In this document: in pieces, positions 27,836 to 34,804 of the stretch
Position numbering within the stretch: the stretch's first letter is position 1
Layout of the letters: each line of letters begins with the position of its first letter
Assembly (NCBI RefSeq): GCF_030688855.1
Contig: NZ_JAUYZK010000007.1
Coordinates: 1 to 64,000 of the forward strand
DNA from: Helicobacter cappadocius
GTDB taxonomy: Bacteria > Campylobacterota > Campylobacteria > Campylobacterales > Helicobacteraceae
DNA: 64,000 nt
Direction: 5' to 3'
Position numbers and translations under genes: made by a program
The notes under the pieces: generated by a model
Database searches by the model: none
What the model was told of the DNA's origin: nothing
The model's input: only the letters and a program-made list of their open reading frames with translations

Positions 27836-28639
27836 ATGGAACTAGATACTTTAATTCAGAGTGGAACACATTTAGATATTTTGATTTACATATGCGTGGG
27901 GCTGATCTCAGGAATAGCAGCGGGGTTTTTTGGAATAGGAGGAGGCACTATTATTGTACCTTTGATGCTTGTATTAAAATACCCTATGCAACATGCTATC
28001 GGTATTTCTGTGATGCAAATGATTTTTTCCTCTGTTTTTGGTTCTTTTATCAACTACAAAAAAGGTCTTTTGATTGTAAAAGACGGAATTTATGCAGGTA
28101 TAGGAGGGCTTATTGGTGCAAGTTTTAGTGGAATAGTGCTTGGAAATGTAAGTTCTGAAACACTCAAGATTTTATTTTTATGTATCACCTTTTATTCCTT
28201 TATTAAATACGCCTTTAAAGTTAAAAGTTCTGTAAATAACAACCCTCCAGCAACATCCCCACTACAAAGAAATCTCATTTTGATCTTAGCAGGGGCACTC
28301 ACAGGAGTTTTTGCTATTTCTTTAGGAATTGGAGGGGGATTGCTGATGGTGCCAATTTTAGGATATTATTTAGGCTATCAATCCAAACAAGCCGTTCCAG
28401 CAAGTTTGTTTTTTGTGATCTTTGCTTCCATTTCAGGGACTATTTCACTGCACAACCAAAATGTGATTGACACAGCAGTATTGTATGCAGGATTTTACAT
28501 AGGTATCGCATCGATGATGGGAGTATGGATAGGCATAAAGCTTATCGAAATATCCAGTGGAAAAATCCACAGAATAGCTTTACTTAGCATTTATATGCTC
28601 TCTATGCTCGTTACAGCCTACAAGCTGATTACGGGCTAA
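27836..28639 (+). CDS. TSUP (TauE/SafE) family anion exporter
   Basis: The 267-residue inner-membrane protein has about eight helices and the duplicated TSUP motif: GLISGIAAGFFGIGGGTIIVP near residues 22-42 and AGALTGVFAISLGIGGGLLM near 152. This family moves sulfite, thiosulfate, sulfonates or related organosulfur anions. A small flavoprotein gene follows 27 bases downstream. AGGAAA precedes the ATG. The substrate cannot be read from sequence; the nearby redox gene suggests a sulfur or thiol compound. Confidence 0.9.
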   Translation: MELDTLIQSGTHLDILIYICVGLISGIAAGFFGIGGGTIIVPLMLVLKYPMQHAIGISVMQMIFSSVFGSFINYKKGLLIVKDGIYAGIGGLIGASFSGIVLGNVSSETLKILFLCITFYSFIKYAFKVKSSVNNNPPATSPLQRNLILILAGALTGVFAISLGIGGGLLMVPILGYYLGYQSKQAVPASLFFVIFASISGTISLHNQNVIDTAVLYAGFYIGIASMMGVWIGIKLIEISSGKIHRIALLSIYMLSMLVTAYKLITG

Positions 28640-28666
28640 CCAAATTTTATATCAAAGGACTTTAAA

Positions 28667-29263
28667 ATGAAAAAGAAAATTATCATCATCGGTGGAAGTA
28701 TCGCAGGGCTAAACACAGCACTCATTTTGGCATCAGCTATTAATAAAGACTTGGATTTTGAAATCACAATTATCGATGAAGGAAAAGCAGATATTTTAAA
28801 AGCTGAAGTGTATAATGTGCCATTCTTTCCAAAAGCAATAAAAGGTGAAGAAATTATTTCGCATATAAAAAATCAGATAACAAGTTTTACAAAAATTAGC
28901 TACATCAACGCAAAAGCTACTGAAATTTCAGGAAATAATGGGGCTTTAGTTATCAAAAGTACTCAAGGAGAATTTAACGCAGAATATGCAGTTATCGCAA
29001 CTGGTGCTAGTGAATGCGACATAAAAGGTTTAGAAGAATTTATAGAGCCTCATGACCTGATGCCAAAACCCGGAAAAATAAAGCTCAAGCATACCGGTAG
29101 AAATCTTATCAAAGATGGGGTATATGTTGCAGGAATCGCCTCTGGAGTAACCTCTATGGTCTCTTGTGCGTTAGGAAGTGCTGCAGAAACTGCTTGTGCG
29201 ATACTTAGCGATATAAAAGGCAGTGTTAGTGTGATTCATGATTTCAAAGACTCTAGAAAATAA
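28667..29263 (+). CDS. Small FAD-dependent pyridine nucleotide-disulfide oxidoreductase-like protein
   Basis: The 198-residue protein has an N-terminal dinucleotide fold KKIIIIGGSIAGLNTALIL (GxGxxG variant GGSIAG) and a second FAD contact VIATGASECDIKGL near residue 110, then GVYVAGIASGVTSM near 163. It resembles the FAD domain of thioredoxin reductase-like proteins but lacks the separate NADPH domain and a CxxC redox pair, and it is about 100 residues shorter than those enzymes. It probably works with the TSUP transporter upstream. AAAGGA precedes the ATG. Confidence 0.75.
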   Translation: MKKKIIIIGGSIAGLNTALILASAINKDLDFEITIIDEGKADILKAEVYNVPFFPKAIKGEEIISHIKNQITSFTKISYINAKATEISGNNGALVIKSTQGEFNAEYAVIATGASECDIKGLEEFIEPHDLMPKPGKIKLKHTGRNLIKDGVYVAGIASGVTSMVSCALGSAAETACAILSDIKGSVSVIHDFKDSRK

Positions 29264-29280
29264 TCAATCTTTAACATGAA

Positions 29281-29303
29281 ATTCTAGGGGATTCCCCTAG
29301 AAT
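29281..29303. terminator. Hairpin between flavoprotein and C39 peptidase genes
   Basis: ATTCTAGGGG at 29281-29290 and CCCCTAGAAT at 29294-29303 form a perfect ten-pair stem with a three-base loop, 17 bases after the flavoprotein stop and before the convergent peptidase stop. Weak T-runs on both sides make a bidirectional terminator plausible. Confidence 0.65.
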
Positions 29304-29354
29304 AATCTTTAGACTTTCTTACGATAATATAAATACAATTTATATAAATTTTAA

Positions 29355-30038
29355 TTATCTAAAACGATGGTGTATCAAATCCTGATTGATAAGCCTATAG
29401 GTAAAGCCTGAATCTTTTTTTATTTTCATAAAGTCTTTATTGATTGGGGTATCTTGTTTTTGAGGCAAAATAGCTAGGATTTTTCCGGGATATTTAGAGT
29501 CTTTTCGCTGAAAAAACATTTCTTTAAATTGATCGATTTTTATCTTGATATTTCCAAAGCTAGGATCAGCTAGATAGACATATTCCTCATCCATGCCCTT
29601 ATATACAGTGAAATGATCGATACTGCGGATACTCACAAATACAATCACTGGAATCTTTAACTTTGATAAAGTATCAAAATCCACAGCAAGTCCGATAGCC
29701 TTAAATCCCTTGCCAATAGCATATTTTGAAAGATCCAAAAATGAGATGATATTATCTCCTTCTTTAAGGACCTCATTTTGATTTACATCATAGCCTTTGG
29801 ATTTCAATATTTCATCAATAATTATACGTTCTGTAATAGAACTATCCTCATAATAGTATTTTAAAATACTAGCCAAAGAAGCACTCCCACAGCTATAATC
29901 ATATTTCTGTCTTACCAGATTAGCATTTCTAAACTCTATCCACGATTTTACAGATCGCTCTATCAATATGCCATTTTGATTGATATATACCTGTGCGTTA
30001 AGCACACCTAAGAATACTAAAAAAATAAATTTCTTCAT
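29355..30038 (-). CDS. Secreted C39-family cysteine peptidase
   Basis: The 227-residue protein has a signal peptide (MKKFIFLVFLGVLNA) and a C39 peptidase fold: RQKYDYSCGSASLASIL with oxyanion-hole Gln44 and nucleophile Cys50, IDHFTVYKG with His142, and LADPS with Asp158. C39 enzymes cleave after double-glycine-type leaders. Here there is no ABC-transporter domain, so it would act in the periplasm, as does FapD of Pseudomonas Fap amyloid export. It overlaps the upstream barrel gene by four bases and is divergent from two small exported peptides that carry a leader-like motif, its probable substrates. Confidence 0.87.
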   Translation of the reverse strand: MKKFIFLVFLGVLNAQVYINQNGILIERSVKSWIEFRNANLVRQKYDYSCGSASLASILKYYYEDSSITERIIIDEILKSKGYDVNQNEVLKEGDNIISFLDLSKYAIGKGFKAIGLAVDFDTLSKLKIPVIVFVSIRSIDHFTVYKGMDEEYVYLADPSFGNIKIKIDQFKEMFFQRKDSKYPGKILAILPQKQDTPINKDFMKIKKDSGFTYRLINQDLIHHRFR

Positions 30039-30928
30039 CTTATTTTGTATGAGAGTAATACATTCACACTATTACTTGTATAGAGGTTGGTGCTGAGATT
30101 ATTTATATCCACACTCACGATCAAACTAGGATTCACTTCATAACTTGCACCAAAAAGATAAGAAATCGACGATCCCTGATGAGCTATCACTATTCCATCT
30201 AATCTATCTTTAAACTTATACTGATAATTAATCCCAAAATTTATAGAAGTATAAGGATTAAGTGCTAGATACACCATAGGACTTAGATTTAGCAAATTAC
30301 CTATATCTAAAGTATGATCATCAATCTTTCTATGTAAATTCAGCCTAAAACCTCCCTGCAATACAAAAACCACAGGATCTACAGTGTAATAACTCGTAGC
30401 AAAAAACGCATAATTTTTAAAATAATCTAGCTTGTATTTTGGATTCTCTGGTGCTGCAAGAATGGATTTAGAAATAACAATAGGGGTTGTTCCTATAAGT
30501 AATGATGGATATTTACCTTCACTTTTTACTTGATAAAGAAGCCCCATATTGAAGTTATTAAAATCATAATCATCCTCTCCAGAAAAAGCACTATCACTTA
30601 GATTGCTATGTTGATAAAAAAAACTAGGCGAAGCAAAAATTTCAATATCTTTTGTAATACCGTATCTAAGATTGAGAGAAAAGTTTAAAAAATCTTGATT
30701 GGATTGTTGCACCCCAAGTATGGCAGGAATGCTATAAACACTAGAAGAATCTGTGGGCGAAGCAGTGGCGATTACTGGAGCGATTACATTTGTTTGTTTT
30801 TGGATATTAGCATAAAATATCGAGGTATCAAGCCTGAGGCTATGTTTTTGAGTGAGCATCTCATTTATCATCACTGCATCAGCAGACAGGCTAGAAATCA
30901 TTGAGAAAAATAATATTATCTTGTTCAT
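30035..30928 (-). CDS. Outer-membrane beta-barrel protein of the C39 locus
   Basis: The 297-residue protein has a signal peptide (MNKIILFFSMISSLSA) and alternating beta-strand pattern to the end. Segments LNLRYGITKDIEIFASPSFF and NFNMGLLYQVKSEGKYPSLL resemble the putative phenol-MetA/FapF-like transporter barrels. It aligns by eye with the second barrel at 32553 (there LNARYGILDYFEIYANANGY), so the two are paralogs. Its stop overlaps the start of the C39 peptidase gene, so they form an operon. A role in exporting processed peptides is inferred from context. Confidence 0.75.
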   Translation of the reverse strand: MNKIILFFSMISSLSADAVMINEMLTQKHSLRLDTSIFYANIQKQTNVIAPVIATASPTDSSSVYSIPAILGVQQSNQDFLNFSLNLRYGITKDIEIFASPSFFYQHSNLSDSAFSGEDDYDFNNFNMGLLYQVKSEGKYPSLLIGTTPIVISKSILAAPENPKYKLDYFKNYAFFATSYYTVDPVVFVLQGGFRLNLHRKIDDHTLDIGNLLNLSPMVYLALNPYTSINFGINYQYKFKDRLDGIVIAHQGSSISYLFGASYEVNPSLIVSVDINNLSTNLYTSNSVNVLLSYKIR

Positions 30929-31022
30929 TTATATCTCATTTTTAATAAATTTAATTTTCATATAGTAACATATTTTATTTATAAAACCTATAATAATAAA
31001 ATTAATTTTGCTTAATAATCTA

Positions 31023-31051
31023 TTGACATAGACTTCAAAATTTGTTAGAAT
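31023..31051 (+). promoter_or_regulatory. Strong sigma-70-like promoter of peptide gene 1
   Basis: TTGACA at 31023-31028, a 17-base spacer, then TAGAAT at 31046-31051. The same design with closely similar spacer bases recurs before peptide gene 2. A consensus minus-35 is unusual in Helicobacter, where it is generally weak. Confidence 0.75.
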
Positions 31052-31056
31052 AAAAT

Positions 31057-31086
31057 TATCAATAATGAATATTATTATTATTGATA
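31057..31086 (+). promoter_or_regulatory. Inverted repeat at the expected transcription start of peptide gene 1
   Basis: TATCAATAAT at 31057-31066 and ATTATTGATA at 31077-31086 are perfect reverse complements ten bases apart, starting about six bases after the minus-10. It may be an operator (it contains Fur-box-like ATTATT units) or a 5' stem protecting the transcript. Peptide gene 2 has an imperfect equivalent (CAAGAATGA and TCAATCTTG at 32161-32190). Confidence 0.5.
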
Positions 31087-31107
31087 AAATTTAATAAAGG
31101 AAATAAA

Positions 31108-31404
31108 ATGAAAAAGTTGGTTTTAACTTTGGCTTCTGTATTTGTTTTAAGTTTTGGATTTGCAAATGCAAGTTCTATAGACTCTATAAACAATAATCCA
31201 CAAAATATCTCTATAAACACTAGTTCAACACTAAGTAGTGCTGATGAAGCGATGCTCTTTGGTGGTAAAGCTAATGCGATGGTATTAGATAATGAAGAGA
31301 TGAAGAATACTCAAGGCTTTGGCTTTTGGAGTAGTTTTGGTGACGCACTTGGAGCTTCTTTTGGCGGAACACTAGCAGTTGCGGGTCTCCTTCTACTCCT
31401 TTAA
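31108..31404 (+). CDS. Exported small peptide precursor 1 with double-glycine-like leader
   Basis: The 98-residue precursor has three parts. Residues 1-21 are a Sec signal peptide (MKKLVLTLASVFVLSFGFANA). Residues 44-70 are a segment almost identical in the second peptide, including VLDNEEMKNTQGF, which matches the class II bacteriocin leader pattern (Leu, Glu-Met, Thr, Gly at minus 12, -8/-7, -4, -2). Residues 71-98 are a hydrophobic, Gly-rich tail (FGFWSSFGDALGASFGG, then a Leu run) that could insert in membranes. AAAGGA precedes the ATG at 31108. Function is unknown; toxin peptide or amyloid-like subunit are the main ideas. Confidence 0.75.
   Translation: MKKLVLTLASVFVLSFGFANASSIDSINNNPQNISINTSSTLSSADEAMLFGGKANAMVLDNEEMKNTQGFGFWSSFGDALGASFGGTLAVAGLLLLL
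31243..31332 (+). repeat. 90-bp leader-coding repeat, copy 1
   Basis: This stretch matches 32351-32440 at 87 of 90 positions by eye, all three differences being synonymous, while the sequences on both sides differ clearly. It encodes the conserved DEAMLFGGKANAM to QGFGFWS segment. Confidence 0.9.
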
Positions 31405-31418
31405 GATAATCCAAAATA

Positions 31419-31451
31419 CCACACTAAAATCAAATGATGATTTTAGTGTGG
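31419..31451 (+). terminator. Strong hairpin after peptide gene 1
   Basis: CCACACTAAAATCA at 31419-31432 pairs perfectly over 14 bases with TGATTTTAGTGTGG at 31438-31451, loop five bases, 14 bases after the peptide stop. The T-tract is weak (ATTAACTTTT), so it may end most transcripts or stabilise the 3' end while letting some reach the lipoprotein gene. Confidence 0.75.
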
Positions 31452-31480
31452 ATTAACTTTTACATTAAAAAGGAGATAAG

Positions 31481-31843
31481 ATGAAATTTTCGTATTTATC
31501 AGTTTGTATTCTAATATTTAGTGGGTGTAGCACAACATTTCCTCCTAACTCAACAAATTATTCACTTCTATCTACAAATAAAGTAGAGATTCCTAATATC
31601 AAAACTTCCCCGATACCTGTAGAAGGTGAAAGTTGTTTTGCTACGCTTTTATCACACTCTAAGGAAAAAGTGAATTCCACAATGAATCAAGCTATCGCAA
31701 ACGCCATAGAAAATGGTAAAAAAAGAGGCTTTGAAGGAGATTTTCTAATAGATACAGAAATCACCCAAACTGACAAAAGTGGATTTATTGACAGTACTTG
31801 TTTCAAGGTCAGGGGCAAACTTGCCACTATCCAAAAGAAATGA
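31481..31843 (+). CDS. Small lipoprotein of the peptide locus
   Basis: The 120-residue protein begins MKFSYLSVCILIFSGCSTTF, with a clear lipobox (FSGC, Cys16). The mature part has cysteines in ESCFATLL and DSTCFKVRGKL and a conserved-looking GFEGDFLIDTEIT stretch. No family is recognised with confidence. It lies between the two peptide genes on the same strand, 29 bases after the hairpin, with AAAAAGGAGATAAG before its ATG. An immunity lipoprotein, a secretion pilot or a chaperone are possible; none is shown by sequence. Confidence 0.7.
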   Translation: MKFSYLSVCILIFSGCSTTFPPNSTNYSLLSTNKVEIPNIKTSPIPVEGESCFATLLSHSKEKVNSTMNQAIANAIENGKKRGFEGDFLIDTEITQTDKSGFIDSTCFKVRGKLATIQKK

Positions 31844-31854
31844 TCATCTAATAT

Positions 31855-31880
31855 AAGGAGGGAATTAATCCTCCTTTTTT
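31855..31880 (+). terminator. Rho-independent terminator after the lipoprotein gene
   Basis: AAGGAGG at 31855-31861 pairs with CCTCCTT at 31870-31876, followed by a T-run (TTTTTTAT). It begins 12 bases after the stop codon. Confidence 0.75.
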
Positions 31881-32123
31881 ATCTTTCCTGATATACAAAT
31901 ACTAGCATTACTTCATAGGAATTTTAATTGATCCTATCAAATCTCCAAAAACTACCTATCAATAGCTGTTCTATCTGTATTTATATCTAAAATAATATTC
32001 TAAATATTGATTTTTAATCAATTAGATAAATTATTTTATCTAAATTACACATCTTATATATCCCTATTTTTGGTATTTTATTTAAATAAAATGGATTTTA
32101 ATATAAAAATATTTTATTTTTTA

Positions 32124-32152
32124 TTGACATAGATTCTGATTTTTGTTAGGAT
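32124..32152 (+). promoter_or_regulatory. Strong sigma-70-like promoter of peptide gene 2
   Basis: TTGACA at 32124-32129, a 17-base spacer and TAGGAT at 32147-32152. The spacer starts TAGA and ends TTTGT as in the promoter of peptide gene 1, showing common descent and probably common control. Confidence 0.72.
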
Positions 32153-32221
32153 TATCAAATCAAGAATGAATCTTAATAATCTCAATCTTGGTATAAAAAT
32201 TCTTAATCACAAGGAGAGTAG

Positions 32222-32527
32222 ATGAAAAAAATCATCGTAACTTTGGTATCAGTTTTTGTCTTAGGATTTTCTCTTGCAAATGCGAATCCTATGAATGCTA
32301 TCAATACATCAAATGTATCTGCAAGTAGTACTACTGCTCTAAGCAGTTCTGATGAAGCGATGCTTTTTGGTGGTAAAGCTAATGCGATGGTATTAGATAA
32401 TGAAGAGATGAAGAATACGCAAGGCTTTGGTTTTTGGAGTTGGTTTGTGCCAGTAGCCACAGTTGGAGGCGTTGTAGGATGTGCAGCTTTATTGGGACCA
32501 GTTTGCACTCTAGGTCTTGCATTTTAA
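32222..32527 (+). CDS. Exported small peptide precursor 2 with double-glycine-like leader
   Basis: The 101-residue precursor is a paralog of the 98-residue one. Residues 1-21 are a Sec signal peptide (MKKIIVTLVSVFVLGFSLANA). Residues 42-68 carry the shared segment with VLDNEEMKNTQG. The tail from residue 69 differs: FGFWSWFVPVATVGGVVGC, then AALLGPVCTLGLAF, with two cysteines (87 and 95) that could form a disulfide and GxxxG-like spacing typical of membrane-inserting helices. AAGGAGAG precedes the ATG. The second barrel gene follows 25 bases later, so they are probably co-transcribed. Confidence 0.75.
   Translation: MKKIIVTLVSVFVLGFSLANANPMNAINTSNVSASSTTALSSSDEAMLFGGKANAMVLDNEEMKNTQGFGFWSWFVPVATVGGVVGCAALLGPVCTLGLAF
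32351..32440 (+). repeat. 90-bp leader-coding repeat, copy 2
   Basis: Matches 31243-31332 with three synonymous differences. The homology drops abruptly at both ends, which suggests recent duplication followed by tail divergence, or gene conversion of the leader. Confidence 0.9.
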
Positions 32528-32552
32528 TTAAACTATAATTTGGGAGATAAAC

Positions 32553-33512
32553 ATGAAAAAATTAGCAATATTTTCACTCCTAGCCCTTACCCTCAGTGTC
32601 TCTTTTGCGAGACCTCCAGTAGAGGGTGATGTGCTAGATAGTAATAACTTTGTAGTTGGCGTAGATGCTTCATTGAACGGGGTATATAGAAAAAATAACC
32701 CTTCTACCCCTTATTTGTATGGAAAAATAGATGGTCAATACATCACATACCCCACATTTGCGTCAAACTCAAAACAAAATTCAGGGCAAATTGATGTAGA
32801 TATCAATCTCAATGCTAGATATGGGATATTAGATTATTTTGAAATCTACGCTAATGCAAATGGATACTACCAAAATTCAAATGTAGATAATGATTTTTAT
32901 AGCTCCAAAGACATCAGCTCCAAAAGCAATATCATAAATTTTGGTAATGCCAATATCGGTTTGATGGCTACCTTATACAAGGGTGAGACTTTTCGTGTTA
33001 TCATAGGAGATAATTCTGATATTATCAGCAATATGGCTTTTTATGATTTTAACTCCCAGATGAATTACTTCGGAGGGCATACATTCTTCCTCAATCTTAT
33101 CACACAGAAAGTTGATGCAGATAAATTTGCTTCTTTTACTAGTCAGTTCTACTACAGGCTAAATTTGACTCAAAAATACAAATCTAGCCTAGCTGATGCA
33201 CCTGATTTCAAATTCAAAAACGGTGATGAAGCTGGGGTTAGATTTTTATGGCAGTTTGGAAAAGAAAACTCCTTAGGATTCATAGGTGGAAATGTGGCTT
33301 TCAGAGCTGCAGATAGGCTTGATGGAAATAAACCTGAAATGGTGCTCTATAATGGTCAGGACTATTCTAGTATTGGAGTAGGGTTTTCGCTAGGGGGCAA
33401 AAAGGACATCAATGATCACCTAGGCTATAAAATTTCTGTTGATTTTATGAGCTATGCACTTGATTACAATACTTCTACAGTGGGTATAAACTTCGGACTT
33501 TATTTCAAATAG
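32553..33512 (+). CDS. Second outer-membrane beta-barrel protein of the peptide locus
   Basis: The 319-residue protein has a signal peptide (MKKLAIFSLLALTLSVSFA), then beta strands throughout, ending TVGINFGLYFK. Segments INLNARYGILDYFEIYANAN and NFGNANIGLMATLYKGETF align by eye with the barrel at 30035, so both belong to the same FapF/phenol-MetA-like class. GGGAGATAAAC precedes the ATG. Having one barrel next to the peptidase and one next to peptide 2 suggests two related export or receptor pores. Function is inferred. Confidence 0.75.
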   Translation: MKKLAIFSLLALTLSVSFARPPVEGDVLDSNNFVVGVDASLNGVYRKNNPSTPYLYGKIDGQYITYPTFASNSKQNSGQIDVDINLNARYGILDYFEIYANANGYYQNSNVDNDFYSSKDISSKSNIINFGNANIGLMATLYKGETFRVIIGDNSDIISNMAFYDFNSQMNYFGGHTFFLNLITQKVDADKFASFTSQFYYRLNLTQKYKSSLADAPDFKFKNGDEAGVRFLWQFGKENSLGFIGGNVAFRAADRLDGNKPEMVLYNGQDYSSIGVGFSLGGKKDINDHLGYKISVDFMSYALDYNTSTVGINFGLYFK

Positions 33513-33517
33513 TTTTT

Positions 33518-34534
33518 TTAGATCTGCAACTGCAGGTCTAAAAACTTCTTTTCCCTTATCATATCAAAAACTTTCAAAGTCATAGAACTCATAGGGAGCT
33601 TATCAAGCTCTCTAAAATCAAAAAATTCTACCCTCTCTTGTAGATATTGCATATCTGAAATCAAATAAACTTTTACTTTCAATCTATAACGCGTATAAGA
33701 ATGTCTAAATTCGCCCACAAAAGGAAAACTCAAAATTCCCTCATCTGTAATAGTTTCTACTACTCTAGGAAAATTATAAAGCCCCTTATATAGAGAAATT
33801 TCACTTTTTGCTAATGCAATCTTCCCATCAAGCACACACAAACCTAGATTCAAATCCAAAACCTCATAAGTGATTTTCTTTTTTTGCGTATAAACCAATG
33901 GTTCTTGCCATCCCTTGCACCATAGTTGCAAAGGGCAAATGACACATTTTGGGGACAATGGCAAACATACCAATGCTCCAATATCTAAAAGTGCCTGATT
34001 ATGATCAAAGCTATTTTGTTGATTGAGTATCTTTTGAGCAGCTTCTTGCAACTCATTATTTTTTGGGGATTTAAGTGCAAAAAATCGGCTCAATACCCGT
34101 TTGATATTCCCATCTACAAAACTCACCGACTTGCCAAATCCAAAACAAGCTATCGCACCAGCAGTATATTCTCCGATACCGGGTAATTTTATAAGTTCTT
34201 TTGGATTAGAAGGAAGATATTTTCCACAGATTCTTGCAGTTTTGAGCATATTTCTAGCTCGTAAATAATACCCTAACCCCCTCCATAAATATAAAACCCT
34301 CTCTTCATTTGCCTCTTTCAATGCTTCTAAGCTCGGAAACTCGTTTAAAAAAGGCTCATAATATTTTCCTAGCACGGTAGCAACCTGCGTTTGCTGAAGC
34401 ATAATCTCACTCACATATACCCCATAAGGAGCATTTTCTCCTTTTAAATTTCTCCATGGCAAATCCTTGCGACCATTTGTTTTATACCACTTCAATATCT
34501 CATCATGCACAGATTGTAATGTTTTTGCTTCCAT
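33518..34534 (-). CDS. mutY: A/G-specific adenine DNA glycosylase MutY
   Basis: MutY removes adenine mispaired with 8-oxoguanine. The protein (338 residues from 34534) has GRKDLPWRNL, the helix-hairpin-helix LPGIGEYTAGAIACFGFG with SFVDGNIKRV (catalytic Asp), the iron-sulfur cluster pattern CLPLSPKCVICPLQLWC, and a C-terminal NUDIX-like domain. I choose the ATG at 34534 because the family starts just before the LPWRN segment; the frame stays open to an ATG at 34597, but those residues look unconserved and neither start has a strong ribosome site. Confidence 0.92.
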   Translation of the reverse strand: MEAKTLQSVHDEILKWYKTNGRKDLPWRNLKGENAPYGVYVSEIMLQQTQVATVLGKYYEPFLNEFPSLEALKEANEERVLYLWRGLGYYLRARNMLKTARICGKYLPSNPKELIKLPGIGEYTAGAIACFGFGKSVSFVDGNIKRVLSRFFALKSPKNNELQEAAQKILNQQNSFDHNQALLDIGALVCLPLSPKCVICPLQLWCKGWQEPLVYTQKKKITYEVLDLNLGLCVLDGKIALAKSEISLYKGLYNFPRVVETITDEGILSFPFVGEFRHSYTRYRLKVKVYLISDMQYLQERVEFFDFRELDKLPMSSMTLKVFDMIREKKFLDLQLQI

Positions 34535-34706
34535 ATTCTCTATCTTATGTTTTGACATATCAAAATTATATCTATTTTGTCTATTTGAATCATTCAAATT
34601 AGAATTAAAAATTTAACTTTTTATTAATGTTACTTTTAGTAAAAGTATATCTCTTATCCACTATTTGCGAAGCATTGCAACAAAAAATGATTAGATTTTA
34701 TTACAA

Positions 34707-34765
34707 ACACATATTGAATTTTCATAAAATATCGAAAATTTATTAAAACACAATATGTGTATGAT
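34707..34765 (+). promoter_or_regulatory. Split inverted repeat and minus-10 upstream of metE
   Basis: ACACATATTG at 34707-34716 and its exact reverse complement CAATATGTGT at 34751-34760 are 34 bases apart. The right arm directly adjoins a TATGAT minus-10 at 34760-34765, 40 bases before the metE ATG. This arrangement fits two operator half-sites, or paired sites, controlling metE-metF. No known methionine riboswitch pattern was seen. Confidence 0.5.
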
Positions 34766-34804
34766 AGTATTTAAAACATAAAATTTAAATGCTAAGGATA
34801 AAAA

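Larger units (their letters stand above)
31844..32221 (+). other. 378-base intergenic region: terminator, AT-rich spacer, promoter
   Basis: A terminator lies at 31855-31880. From about 31890 to 32115 the DNA is AT-rich with no open frame I would support. The promoter of peptide gene 2 begins at 32124 and an imperfect inverted repeat (CAAGAATGA / TCAATCTTG) covers 32161-32190 before the AAGGAG ribosome site. Confidence 0.7.

Noticed and set aside
34598-34804. SAM or cobalamin riboswitch upstream of metE
   Set aside because: No conserved riboswitch core was recognised; only a split inverted repeat and a promoter box are visible.
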